Of a stretch of 64,000 nucleotides of DNA, positions 9,566 to 16,675 are shown piece after piece. A model generated the notes under the pieces. It made no database searches, had not been told where the DNA came from, and worked only from the letters and a program-made list of their open reading frames with translations. Each line of letters begins with the position of its first letter. The first letter of the stretch is position 1. A program made the translations under genes and the position numbers. The DNA comes from Nostoc sp. KVJ3 (lineage in GTDB: Bacteria; Cyanobacteriota; Cyanobacteriia; Cyanobacteriales; Nostocaceae): the NCBI RefSeq assembly GCF_026127265.1, contig NZ_WWFG01000004.1:1-64000 (forward strand). Reading direction: 5' to 3'.

Positions 9566-9766
9566 TTATTTATCATAATTATAAGGTAGTGGTTTGTTCA
9601 TAATTTTAGTTCTATAACTCCAACGGCTAAAGTTTGCACCTGTTAGATTCGCCCCTGTAAAATCTGCACTGCGAATATCTGTATAGCTAAAGTTCGCACC
9701 CGCAAGGTCTTTCCTCCCTTTGAAGTTGCGTCCTTGGAGATTTCGACCGGAGAAGTCTTGGGGCAT
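9566..9766 (-). CDS. Small pentapeptide-repeat protein
   Basis: 66 aa with tandem A(D/N)LxX-type pentapeptides (LQGRN, FKGRK, LAGAN, FSYTD, FTGAN, LTGAN), which fold as a right-handed quadrilateral beta-helix. It is much shorter than most family members and ends in a non-repeat tail (KIMNKPLPYNYDK). It stands alone upstream of the AbiTii gene on the same strand, 61 nt away. Short pentapeptide proteins next to NACHT genes are common in cyanobacteria, but no function is known for this one. It may be a fragment of a longer protein. Confidence 0.6.
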   Translation of the reverse strand: MPQDFSGRNLQGRNFKGRKDLAGANFSYTDIRSADFTGANLTGANFSRWSYRTKIMNKPLPYNYDK

Positions 9767-10126
9767 GGCTGGGTGCTGTATATAAACTGCTTTTTGGATA
9801 CAGATATACCATGAACAATTCCAGAATTTTAACGCTTTAAGTTGATTGACTATTTTTAAGAGAAAAATTTAATGGAAATTGCAAGTCATAAACACCCTCG
9901 CTACGACGGGAGCGAACGCCGACTTTAGGCAAGAGGTAGACGAGCAATTGGGGAATTCACAGCAACTCTTGTAAAGGGCGAATCTCTTGGGCAGGAACTT
10001 AAGCCAGACTATGAAGCGATATGTGAGCGTACCCTTAACTTGCCTGAGATGGGGCGGCAGTCGGCAGAGGCAAGGCGATTGACGCATTTATCAGGGAATT
10101 GTCTAAGGGTGAGCGCTAACAATAAA
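9767..10126. other. Gene-free boundary between conflict island and module A
   Basis: I see no gene with coding character here. A Nostoc-type repeat (CTCGCTACGACGGGAGCG) occurs near 9897. Plus-strand text around 9960-10100 reads as a short protein-like stretch (KGELLGQELKPDYEAI) without a start or intact frame, possibly a decayed gene remnant. Confidence 0.4.
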
Positions 10127-10148
10127 ACCCCTGGTGATTTACCAAGGG
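10127..10148 (-). terminator. Rho-independent terminator of module A operon
   Basis: Read on the minus strand: CCCTTGGT, loop AAATC, ACCAGGGG, then TTTTATTG. The 8-bp stem and T-tract lie about 70 nt past the stop of the ATPase gene, the last gene of the operon. Confidence 0.7.
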
Positions 10149-10149
10149 C

Positions 10150-10250
10150 TAATGTCTCCTGTCTTAACTCTGTCTAAATGTCTGTCTGCTCTGTCCATTG
10201 CTGCATAAGGATTCTGTCTAATTCTGTCCGTTCTGTCCGTCTGTCTGAAA
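10150..10250. repeat. Cluster of TCTGTC/T short repeats
   Basis: About ten hexamer-like units (TCTGTCT, TCTGTCC) are packed irregularly between the terminator and the last codons of the ATPase gene, overlapping its C-terminal DFQTDGQNGQN codons. Origin unknown; it may be a slippage-generated tract or a protein-binding cluster. Confidence 0.45.
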
Positions 10251-12101
10251 ATCGCTGATTTCGATGGTATTAGCATCTAGCCAGACGGCCAGACTGTTCT
10301 CAACCAACTCATTAAACAGTCGCTTCAACTCCTCCGAACTAAACCGTTGACCTTTTACCTTAAAGTTGGGCTGTATCTCCTGTATGACTGCCGATGTTCG
10401 AGAAGTGCGCTGGAGGAATTGCAGCAACGATTGGGCAATGGGTGTTAGTGATTGGGTTGGGCTAGAGTCTGCTGGGGGCTTCTCTAAATTAAATTCGAGT
10501 TGCCAGATGCGCTCTGCTGTTTTGTGATCGGTGGAAAGTTGGGGTTGAGTTGGGCTTTCTCCTGCCTGTGGCACTGGGCTATCAAGCCGAAAATCAATTC
10601 GCTTGTGGTCGAGCTTAGGCAGTTCAATATCAATCCATTGCCCATGCCCAGGTAGCTTAATCCTACCTCTACCACTGGCTTTTGCTTCTGTGGTGATTGG
10701 GTCAATAGTTGCAATTAGTTCTACTTCCAACAATGCAGCATCCCGAAGTTTTGATAGTCCTTTAGCTTTGGCTAAAATCTCCATTGTGCGGTCGTGAGCT
10801 ACAAACAAAGGAATCATCAATTGTTTGCGAGATTCGGTCATGGCACACCGAAACCATTTACCAATAAAATCAGGGTCGGGCTTCCATTTTTCATCCTCAC
10901 AATCGTCCGGCATTGGCTCAATTATGTTATCTGTCCATGTCGTAAATTCTTCACAGATAACTGATAGCATCTTGCCGCTATTTCTTAACCGTTCTGTCCA
11001 CTGTTCTTCAGTCATGCCACTCTTGCGGTAATCTTCATAGCGCTGGCGCATTTCATCCATGTACCATTGCATGAATTCGGCTATTTCTTTGTAGCCAGTA
11101 ATCAGCCGCACACCTCGCCACTCGACCTGTGTGCCGTGCGGGTCAAGCGCTACGATGTTCCACCCAGCTTGTACTTTCTTCCAGATAATCTCTCTGGTAG
11201 TCCAGGATTTACCAGCACCCATGCCACCAAAGATTAAAGTGGGGTAGCCGATAGTGTTTTTGATCCAGCGATATTTGTCAGTGGGAGCGATCGCTTGGCT
11301 GTCTGCCCCAGTAACCTTATCGTTGGGGTCAATCGTCCCCTGTAGAGTCTGGCTACCTTGTAGATAGGGCGTTTTCATCTCTCGCAACTGCTTAATATAC
11401 TCCGCCTTCTGTTCTTCACTCATCCCAGCCGTCTGCGCCTCAAAGATTGCGTCAGTTGCCTCCATCTGGGTAACTTCAATCTCAGTGTGGGCGTAAATCT
11501 CGGCTTTGGTGATATCAACAGTGCGATCATTAGCGATTAAATCCAAGTCGGCTTGTAGTTGGACTTCTGCGATCGCAACATCTCGGTAACTCTCCAACAA
11601 CTCGGAACGTGCGGCCATTTCTGCTTTTGCAGCATCCCGTTTTTGGGCAATGTCTTCAAAAACTGCTCTCTGCTTCTCTTCCGATTGGCAGTGCCGCAGC
11701 ATCCACCCAGCTAGCGCAAACCCCAGGAATCCCCCAAACGCCCAAAACGGTTTATATGGGTTAGTCGCTTTCACGAGTCCGTTAACGCCCATTGCTGGGT
11801 CACGCACTACTTGAGGGGGCATTCCAGACAGTTTCCATTCTTGCCAGTAGAAGGGGGTCATGCGAAACGGTCGGTTATCTTTATCCCGACACACCAATGT
11901 TTTTGAAGGGGTTTTGATGCAGAAGTAGATCCGATCGCTGCTGGTTCCTTGCCAAGCCATTGCTGCCGAGCTAATTCCCACAGTTAAACTCAGCCCAATT
12001 GCGACAGCTTTCTTGTCCATCGGTAGGCGACCAAACCACAACATTAAACCCGATTGCTGTGACTCGGATAACTGTTTATGTTTCTCAGATAGATAGTTCA
12101 T
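10218..12101 (-). CDS. Membrane-anchored FtsK/VirD4-like P-loop ATPase, module A
   Basis: 627 aa. Two membrane segments lie at about 32-50 and 118-135, followed by a charged coiled-coil (about 140-245) and a RecA-like ATPase domain with Walker A at 292-299 (GGMGAGKS), the DPHGTQVEW motif and a Walker B-like SVICEEF near 380. The C-terminal ~100 residues look like a winged-helix module (SAVIQEIQPNFKVKGQRFS). The layout resembles DNA pumps and coupling proteins. It is the last gene of the minus-strand operon and overlaps the membrane-protein gene upstream by 4 nt. Substrate is unknown; plasmid DNA is the natural guess. A counterpart sits at the same place in module B. Confidence 0.7.
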   Translation of the reverse strand: MNYLSEKHKQLSESQQSGLMLWFGRLPMDKKAVAIGLSLTVGISSAAMAWQGTSSDRIYFCIKTPSKTLVCRDKDNRPFRMTPFYWQEWKLSGMPPQVVRDPAMGVNGLVKATNPYKPFWAFGGFLGFALAGWMLRHCQSEEKQRAVFEDIAQKRDAAKAEMAARSELLESYRDVAIAEVQLQADLDLIANDRTVDITKAEIYAHTEIEVTQMEATDAIFEAQTAGMSEEQKAEYIKQLREMKTPYLQGSQTLQGTIDPNDKVTGADSQAIAPTDKYRWIKNTIGYPTLIFGGMGAGKSWTTREIIWKKVQAGWNIVALDPHGTQVEWRGVRLITGYKEIAEFMQWYMDEMRQRYEDYRKSGMTEEQWTERLRNSGKMLSVICEEFTTWTDNIIEPMPDDCEDEKWKPDPDFIGKWFRCAMTESRKQLMIPLFVAHDRTMEILAKAKGLSKLRDAALLEVELIATIDPITTEAKASGRGRIKLPGHGQWIDIELPKLDHKRIDFRLDSPVPQAGESPTQPQLSTDHKTAERIWQLEFNLEKPPADSSPTQSLTPIAQSLLQFLQRTSRTSAVIQEIQPNFKVKGQRFSSEELKRLFNELVENSLAVWLDANTIEISDFQTDGQNGQN

Positions 12102-12646
12102 TTACCTCTCCTACTACCAAATAGAAAAAACATTAATATCGCTAGAAATATGCCCACTCCTGCACCATCCATCCAACTTGAAGATTCAGCAGTTTTTGGT
12201 TTATAAACCGACTCAATTGAAGTATTAGCAGTAATAGTAGAAGTTCTCGCTTCATTCCATTCACTAATCGGGTCAGAGAGCGCACACAATAAAGCCAGTG
12301 ATGCACTGCAACCAGTCATTAAATTAGTGACGAAATTATTGAAGCCTTCACCTGTTGCAGTGGCAGTAAAGTAGAGGTGTGCAGTACCCACAGCTAAGAA
12401 CATTCCAACTGGGTGAACTTGCAACAGATGAAAAGTAAAAATCACTGCACTATTTAGACAACTGCCAGCGACAATTTCACAAGCATTACCAGCACGTCTA
12501 AATGTTCTACCTCGGTTATTTTCTGGGAGTGGTGGTAACTGTTCGGGTTGTTGATGCTGCTTAGTTGATTGTGGTGTTTGTGCCAGCCCTTCATGCAAAA
12601 AAGGGCTGACGCTATGAGGATCTTCATTTCGTTTCCTTACTAGCAT
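12098..12646 (-). CDS. Small multi-pass membrane protein, module A
   Basis: 182 aa with a soluble, Pro/Gln-rich N-terminus (residues 1-50), hydrophobic segments near 60-85, 90-105 and 110-125, and a last one (GIFLAILMFFLFG) ending in RRGK. No family recognised. It overlaps the ATPase gene by 4 nt and probably forms a membrane complex with it. The 238-aa membrane protein occupies the equivalent place in module B, although sequence similarity is not obvious by eye. Confidence 0.6.
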   Translation of the reverse strand: MLVRKRNEDPHSVSPFLHEGLAQTPQSTKQHQQPEQLPPLPENNRGRTFRRAGNACEIVAGSCLNSAVIFTFHLLQVHPVGMFLAVGTAHLYFTATATGEGFNNFVTNLMTGCSASLALLCALSDPISEWNEARTSTITANTSIESVYKPKTAESSSWMDGAGVGIFLAILMFFLFGSRRGK

Positions 12647-12670
12647 CAGCCTTATCCTTTTAACTAATAG

Positions 12671-13396
12671 TTATCTATCGCCTAACTTCTGCCACAAGTT
12701 ACCCAACATTGCACCCCAACCTCTCACTGTTCCTGTTGCTGAAACACTAGAAGATGGTGCATGATTTTGGGATTGAATTGGTATCACTTCCTGGGGCGTT
12801 TGATTCGGCTCTAATGCTCTTGATCCAAACCTCGCACGGGCTAAAAGTTGTTGACGTTTCTCTCTCAGTCCTGTTGTGATTGCTTGCCTTTCGGCTTGCA
12901 CAGTTTGTCTATTTTCTATCCCACTAATTTTGTTTTCATGTCTCCACAATTCTGCTTGTAAGTCGTGGTGTAATTGTGTAGCAACTTCGGTTAGTCCGTG
13001 CTTACGTTTTTGGTCAATTCGCAACAAGTCGGCTCTATCTTGGGCATCTATCTTACTCATCTCGCTGTCAAATTCAGCGTTTAGTTTGCGAATTTTGGCG
13101 ATAGCACCTGCTACATGAGAGCCGTATTGTTTACGAAGTTCAGTCCAAGTTACTTGCCCTTTGGTCAACTTCTCCATCGCCTCAAAGACGACCTTGGCGT
13201 TGTCGAGAAATGGTTCTAATCTGTCAGATAATTCTTGGGCATTATTGGCGTAATCCGCAAACTGTTCTAGCTTATTTATATCGGAGAGATAGCCCAATAT
13301 ATCAGACTCAAACCCTCCCCAAGATTGTGCCTTTTCGTCAATATGGCTTGCATGACCAACTACCGGATTACGTATTGCAAAGTCCATTGCTGACAC
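12671..13396 (-). CDS. Coiled-coil protein, module A
   Basis: 241 aa, soluble, strongly helical and charged. A long coiled coil spans roughly residues 60-180 (KIRKLNAEFDSEMSKIDAQ, REKRQQLLARARFG), and a low-complexity tail ends in WGAMLGNLWQKLGDR. No known family. It lies 2 nt downstream of the 147-aa gene and 24 nt upstream of the membrane-protein gene, within the same operon. It is probably a structural or adaptor part of the ATPase complex, by position only. Confidence 0.55.
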   Translation of the reverse strand: MSAMDFAIRNPVVGHASHIDEKAQSWGGFESDILGYLSDINKLEQFADYANNAQELSDRLEPFLDNAKVVFEAMEKLTKGQVTWTELRKQYGSHVAGAIAKIRKLNAEFDSEMSKIDAQDRADLLRIDQKRKHGLTEVATQLHHDLQAELWRHENKISGIENRQTVQAERQAITTGLREKRQQLLARARFGSRALEPNQTPQEVIPIQSQNHAPSSSVSATGTVRGWGAMLGNLWQKLGDR

Positions 13397-13398
13397 TC

Positions 13399-13842
13399 CT
13401 AATAAGGTATGTTGTCGTAGTCGATATTACTTGACTCTTGGGGCAATTCATCCCAGTAACCCATCTCTTCAAATCGGCTATAAATTCTCGTTGCTAATTG
13501 CCTTACTGGGTCGTCAAAATCATCAGAAATTAAATCAAATCGGTTGGAGCCAAACGCCAATATATTTGCAATATCAGGGTCAATCCCATTGCCCAAGAAT
13601 TGACCAAATGCAGCAGAGTATGGATGGTCATCAATGGTTGAATGAGTCGCTAGAAATTCCGTTCCGGTGAAAGGTGGGTAATCTTCACTCTCTTCCAATG
13701 GTGTGGAAAGTGCCTCAATATCTGCCGAAATCATTGCTGCCCATTGTTCAGGATTTTCTACTTTGAATTGCTGCTTTCTCAGGGCGGAGTCGGTCAGAGG
13801 CGATTTGCCCCAATCATTAGGATTTTTGTAGTCAAGTGTCAT
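13399..13842 (-). CDS. Hypothetical acidic protein, module A
   Basis: 147 aa, acidic, no membrane segments. Recognisable only as a member of this operon: a Trp-containing N-terminus (NPNDWGKSPL), a D/E-rich middle and an ending SSNIDYDNIPY. The stop is 2 nt from the next start, so translation is coupled with the coiled-coil gene. No counterpart in module B is evident. Confidence 0.5.
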   Translation of the reverse strand: MTLDYKNPNDWGKSPLTDSALRKQQFKVENPEQWAAMISADIEALSTPLEESEDYPPFTGTEFLATHSTIDDHPYSAAFGQFLGNGIDPDIANILAFGSNRFDLISDDFDDPVRQLATRIYSRFEEMGYWDELPQESSNIDYDNIPY

Positions 13843-13933
13843 TTGTTAGAATCCTTGTAACGATGTGTACTTGATGCACTTTCGGATGAGGCGATTGCAC
13901 TTACTTTGGTCGGTCGGGGCAATCGCTTCATCA

Positions 13934-14128
13934 TCAGTTCTCACAAAACTCAACAAGTTCAAAAACCTCCCTCTGCACTTGGTTTTGGCTTAATTCTTTG
14001 CGTCTGCCTTTCGAGTCATTGAATATGAAAGGGGCATTGACTCGACAATTAGACCGATGGCTGTAGCGGAGTTGTTGACCTCGAAATTCATACAAATGGT
14101 TACGCACTAAGGTTGTCGTTTCTAACAT
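13934..14128 (-). CDS. Small hypothetical protein, module A
   Basis: 64 aa, basic, with HLYEFRGQQLRYSHRSNCRV in its middle and FELVEFCEN at its end. It looks like a small beta-rich protein. It lies 7 nt downstream of the 78-aa gene and in the same operon, with a 91-nt gap to the next gene. No family recognised. Confidence 0.45.
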   Translation of the reverse strand: MLETTTLVRNHLYEFRGQQLRYSHRSNCRVNAPFIFNDSKGRRKELSQNQVQREVFELVEFCEN

Positions 14129-14135
14129 AAGTTCC

Positions 14136-14372
14136 TCAAACTTGAGAGTAGAACTCGATATTTAGGATGGCTTCGTGAATCTCCATCAAGGCTTGCACTG
14201 CATCACCTATTTTTAGGTCATTCGATGTACTGAACCGTTCGGACGCTTCAATTTGTTTGTAATTGGGAGATGCTTGCACGAACCTTAAAGTCTGTTCACA
14301 ACCGAGGATGATGGTCATAATTTCGGTTGTTGTTAGCGATGGCTGTGTCTGCATGGTTTCTTGGTCGCTCAT
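14136..14372 (-). CDS. EQTLR-type small protein, module A
   Basis: 78 aa. Clearly related to the small protein at 42697-42918 of module B: both have TxEI..I.L..EQTLR followed by a Q(A)(S/T)P.Y segment and SNDL....A(V/I)Q. The pairing in two modules next to ParM and RHH genes shows a conserved part of the system. It is probably a small helical protein. It overlaps the 71-aa membrane protein gene upstream by 4 nt. Function unknown. Confidence 0.6.
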   Translation of the reverse strand: MSDQETMQTQPSLTTTEIMTIILGCEQTLRFVQASPNYKQIEASERFSTSNDLKIGDAVQALMEIHEAILNIEFYSQV

Positions 14373-14584
14373 GACTTGTTTCTTCTCCTTTGGGTTTTGA
14401 TTGGTGCGGCTGGGGCTTCTGGCTGACTCGGCTTTTGAAGTACATAGCTGATGGCCCCTGCACCACCCACGGCTGCGGCAATGGTGAACATATTGTTACG
14501 GCCGAAATACTGCACTCCGAAATAGCCGAGGGCTAGAAAGCCAAGGGCAGCAACAGAGAATCCAAGTGTTTTGTTGATTTTCAT
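14369..14584 (-). CDS. Small membrane protein, module A
   Basis: 71 aa with two hydrophobic stretches (VAALGFLALGYFGVQYF and MFTIAAAVGGAGAISYVL) and a basic C-terminal tail (KTQRRRNKS). Stop and start overlap the EQTLR gene by 4 nt, and the gene begins 2 nt after the DNA-binding protein gene. It could anchor the actin-like or DNA-binding proteins to the membrane. No family recognised. Confidence 0.55.
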   Translation of the reverse strand: MKINKTLGFSVAALGFLALGYFGVQYFGRNNMFTIAAAVGGAGAISYVLQKPSQPEAPAAPIKTQRRRNKS

Positions 14585-14586
14585 GG

Positions 14587-14817
14587 TTACGCTACGAACA
14601 AATCCTCAAAGTTACTTAAGCTGTCGGGTTGGGACTGGTCAGTTAGAGCAGGTTGTTGCTTGTGCTGACAGCAAAGTGAATTTTTATCTCGAAAGTAAGC
14701 CCTTAAAATCCAAGTCACAGCAGAGGTCAGGTCATCGGTGAGAAGCAGTTTTTCCGCCTCAGCCTTTACGGGGTCAATCAAATCTTTGGGGATGCAAACC
14801 CGGTTATCTTTCGCCAT
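14587..14817 (-). CDS. Small ParR-like DNA-binding protein, module A
   Basis: 76 aa. The N-terminal half (VCIPKDLIDPVKAEAEK, then TSAVTWILRAYF) has the strand-helix-helix pattern of ribbon-helix-helix proteins and the place of ParR after ParM. The tail is Gln/Ser-rich. It starts 3 nt past the stop of the actin-like gene. The 64-aa protein at 42950-43144 is the module B counterpart. ParR proteins bind centromere iterons and link them to ParM filaments; the assignment rests on size, fold pattern and position. Confidence 0.55.
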   Translation of the reverse strand: MAKDNRVCIPKDLIDPVKAEAEKLLLTDDLTSAVTWILRAYFRDKNSLCCQHKQQPALTDQSQPDSLSNFEDLFVA

Positions 14818-14820
14818 GAA

Positions 14821-15846
14821 TTAAACCTTCTTTAGTGATGCAACAGCTAATTTCAGTAACCCAATTGCATTAGCAGTCTGGGAATTAGGAATCTGTGCTA
14901 TTCCTTGCCTAGATGCGATTGCACTAACTGATGGCAGCATTGCACCGCCACCCACAAGGTAAATAGCATCCAGGTCATCAGCGCGGGATTGCAAATGCTT
15001 CCACGCAGGCACTAAACAAGATGCAAGCCATCCCTTGAGTTCCGATGAGTAAATGCTTGAAAACTCCCAATTGGTGGTTCCATAAACAAAGTTCTTGCTC
15101 ATCCCCTCTCGGATCAGATGAGGGTTAGCTGGTTTACCAAGGTGGCGACGGGTTTGGAGGTTATTCGCTATCGTCTCACAAAGATGGTGAACGCCTACTG
15201 TGTCAATCTTGCGACTATTTTGTAATAGTTTGTTGCCTTCAAATATTGAGGTGATAGTAGTTCCATGCCCCAGGTCAATGAGCGCGACTTTCTGCTGACC
15301 AGGAGCGCGGGAAACTAACAATGCTCCTACACCTTCCTCTGTTATTTGACAGGTGATATCAACGTTTACAATGTCTTTGCCATCAAACTTGACGATGTGC
15401 TTACCTTGCAAGGCTTTCTTTAGATCATGGGCAAAGGCTTGAGAGTCATGCAATGAAGCGACTAAAAACAAGTTATAGCTCTGCTGTCTAGGAGTTTGAG
15501 CAATTGCACCTAAGAGCATTTGCAGCCCATAAGTAATCTTGTTTCTAAAGTCATCAACAATGCGCCCAAATGACTGCTTACAGTAAATTTCGGCAGTCTC
15601 TCCAATCAACCACTTAGAGCCAGATAGATCAGAGCGTTCGCCTTGAAGATATTCGACTACCGCACCGTTGCCTAAGCTTTCGTAGTCGTTAGAGTCCGTT
15701 TCAATGACTTGTTTAAAGTAGGAGGGAATAAGTATCTCTCCTTGGGGAAAATGTAGTTTAGAATACCCGTTGCCACAATCCCAAGAAGCAGGGGTCAACG
15801 ATGGGGCTAATGTCCCTAATGTGGGACTTGATGCCAAATCTACCAT
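14821..15846 (-). CDS. ParM/StbA-like actin ATPase, module A
   Basis: 341 aa of the actin/Hsp70 fold. Phosphate-1 motif WDCGNGYSK at about 22-30, phosphate-2 motif LIDLGHGTT near 188-196, and adenosine motif YLVGGGAMLP near 297-306. ParM-type proteins polymerise to push plasmid copies apart. It is the first gene of the minus-strand operon and directly precedes the ParR-like gene. The divergent replication genes start about 250 nt away, so the control region lies between. It is diverged from the module B actin at 43125-44309. Confidence 0.8.
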   Translation of the reverse strand: MVDLASSPTLGTLAPSLTPASWDCGNGYSKLHFPQGEILIPSYFKQVIETDSNDYESLGNGAVVEYLQGERSDLSGSKWLIGETAEIYCKQSFGRIVDDFRNKITYGLQMLLGAIAQTPRQQSYNLFLVASLHDSQAFAHDLKKALQGKHIVKFDGKDIVNVDITCQITEEGVGALLVSRAPGQQKVALIDLGHGTTITSIFEGNKLLQNSRKIDTVGVHHLCETIANNLQTRRHLGKPANPHLIREGMSKNFVYGTTNWEFSSIYSSELKGWLASCLVPAWKHLQSRADDLDAIYLVGGGAMLPSVSAIASRQGIAQIPNSQTANAIGLLKLAVASLKKV

Positions 15847-15924
15847 CTGATTGAAGTCCTTAAATTTGTTTCAATTTTTCGTAAAACCTTTGTGGTGAAA
15901 AAGCTTTGGATATCTGCGGTTACT

Positions 15925-16056
15925 GTTCTATCCGTCTTGCGGGGTCTGTTATCCGCTTCCATCCGTGGTTATCTTCGCCACTTGTGGGTTTATGCCTTAC
16001 ACTTCTCAACTTAGCATATAATATGAGAAGTTAGCAAGAGATGAGAAGATGAGAAC
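15925..16056. promoter_or_regulatory. Divergent control region, candidate centromere and RHH operator
   Basis: ATCCG-type units recur at 10-bp spacing (ATCCGC 15951, ATCCGT 15961, ATCTTC 15971). Next to them CTTCTCA (16002-16008) is inverted relative to TGAGAAG at 16024-16030 and 16042-16048 and TGAGAAC at 16050-16056. A TATAAT box at 16017-16022 sits between the inverted arms. This suits autoregulation by the downstream RHH protein, and the phased units suit a ParR-type centromere; both roles are inferred. Confidence 0.5.
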
Positions 16057-16099
16057 TGTAAAAATATCAGCAAAAGGATATATCTTGAGAAGGGAGAAC

Positions 16100-16270
16100 A
16101 TGACCGAAGATGACGTGAGAACAGAGAAGATAAACTTCACTTGTGAGACAGAAACGAAGCAGTACTTAAGATTGTGGGCAGCAAAGGAGGGTAGAACACT
16201 TAGCAATCTTGTCGAGAGGATTATTCTTGATGCGATAGAGAGAGATAAGCAGTCTGGGGGCGATAAGTAA
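16100..16270 (+). CDS. Ribbon-helix-helix regulator, module A
   Basis: 56 aa from the ATG at 16100, preferred over the ATG at 16049 because AAGGGAG lies 4-10 nt before it. The pattern KINFTCETETKQYLRLWAAK then RTLSNLVERIILDAI is a CopG/Arc-like fold. The module B homologue (44884-45075) shares FTCE.ET and the SNLVE core. It overlaps the next ORF by one base. As a small autorepressor it probably controls the rep operon and perhaps the divergent par operon. Confidence 0.65.
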   Translation: MTEDDVRTEKINFTCETETKQYLRLWAAKEGRTLSNLVERIILDAIERDKQSGGDK

Positions 16271-16452
16271 TGATTGACCCTCTTTCCCTTCCTCCATTGC
16301 CACTATCTGACCACAAGTTTCTACCAGAATGCCTAGCTGTTTACTTTGTCTTAGATAGTAATCGCATCTTATATGTAGAGCAGGACGCAGTACAATCAAT
16401 CAAGAAAATGCTTAAGAACTGGTTAAAAAACAAAAATTCCCAAGCAGATTGA
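16270..16452 (+). CDS. Small ORF coupled to RHH gene, GIY-YIG-like start
   Basis: 60 aa, starting on the last base of the RHH stop codon. The text LSLPPLPLSDHKFLPEC then AVYFVLDSNRILYVEQ resembles the first strands of cyanobacterial GIY-YIG nucleases (PLSxR..LP...AVYFVL....LYIGQ), but the Gly of the second motif is replaced and the rest of the domain is missing. Probably a truncated or repurposed fragment. Module B has a small ORF in the same overlapping position (45068-45256) that is not obviously related. Confidence 0.5.
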   Translation: MIDPLSLPPLPLSDHKFLPECLAVYFVLDSNRILYVEQDAVQSIKKMLKNWLKNKNSQAD

Positions 16453-16461
16453 ATGCTTGGG
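16439..16461. terminator. Hairpin overlapping the small ORF end
   Basis: CCCAAGCA, loop GATTGAA, TGCTTGGG: a perfect 8-bp stem that includes the stop codon of the 60-aa ORF. Runs of A follow on the plus strand, and T-rich sequence follows on the minus strand, so it would terminate minus-strand transcripts better than plus-strand ones. It may protect the rep leader from, or produce, an antisense RNA. Confidence 0.45.
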
Positions 16462-16634
16462 TACAAAAAAAAAGGAGTAGCTCTTGCTGCTTCGGGTGCG
16501 CTCTGTTAGATGATGAGGCGAACACCAAGAACGATTTACGGTCGTTCACGAGTAGTCAACAAAAACTACAACCAGATTAATTTTTAATATTGTTCACCTT
16601 CTAACGTAACAGAACGCGGCGATAACGGCAAAGA

Positions 16635-16671
16635 ACTACTCCAGAAACACACAAAAAATACATGGAGTAGT
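16635..16671 (+). promoter_or_regulatory. Hairpin sequestering the rep ribosome-binding site, module A
   Basis: ACTACTCCA (16635-16643) pairs perfectly with TGGAGTAGT (16663-16671). The GGAG inside the second arm is the only good Shine-Dalgarno for the rep ATG at 16676. Folding would block initiation, a common copy-number control scheme. Confidence 0.55.
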
Positions 16672-16675
16672 ACAA

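Noticed and set aside
9869..10087. 72-aa minus-strand ORF
   Set aside because: Odd composition (Cys/Pro/Arg-rich), no ribosome site, and it overlaps repeat-like sequence with traces of a decayed frame on the other strand.
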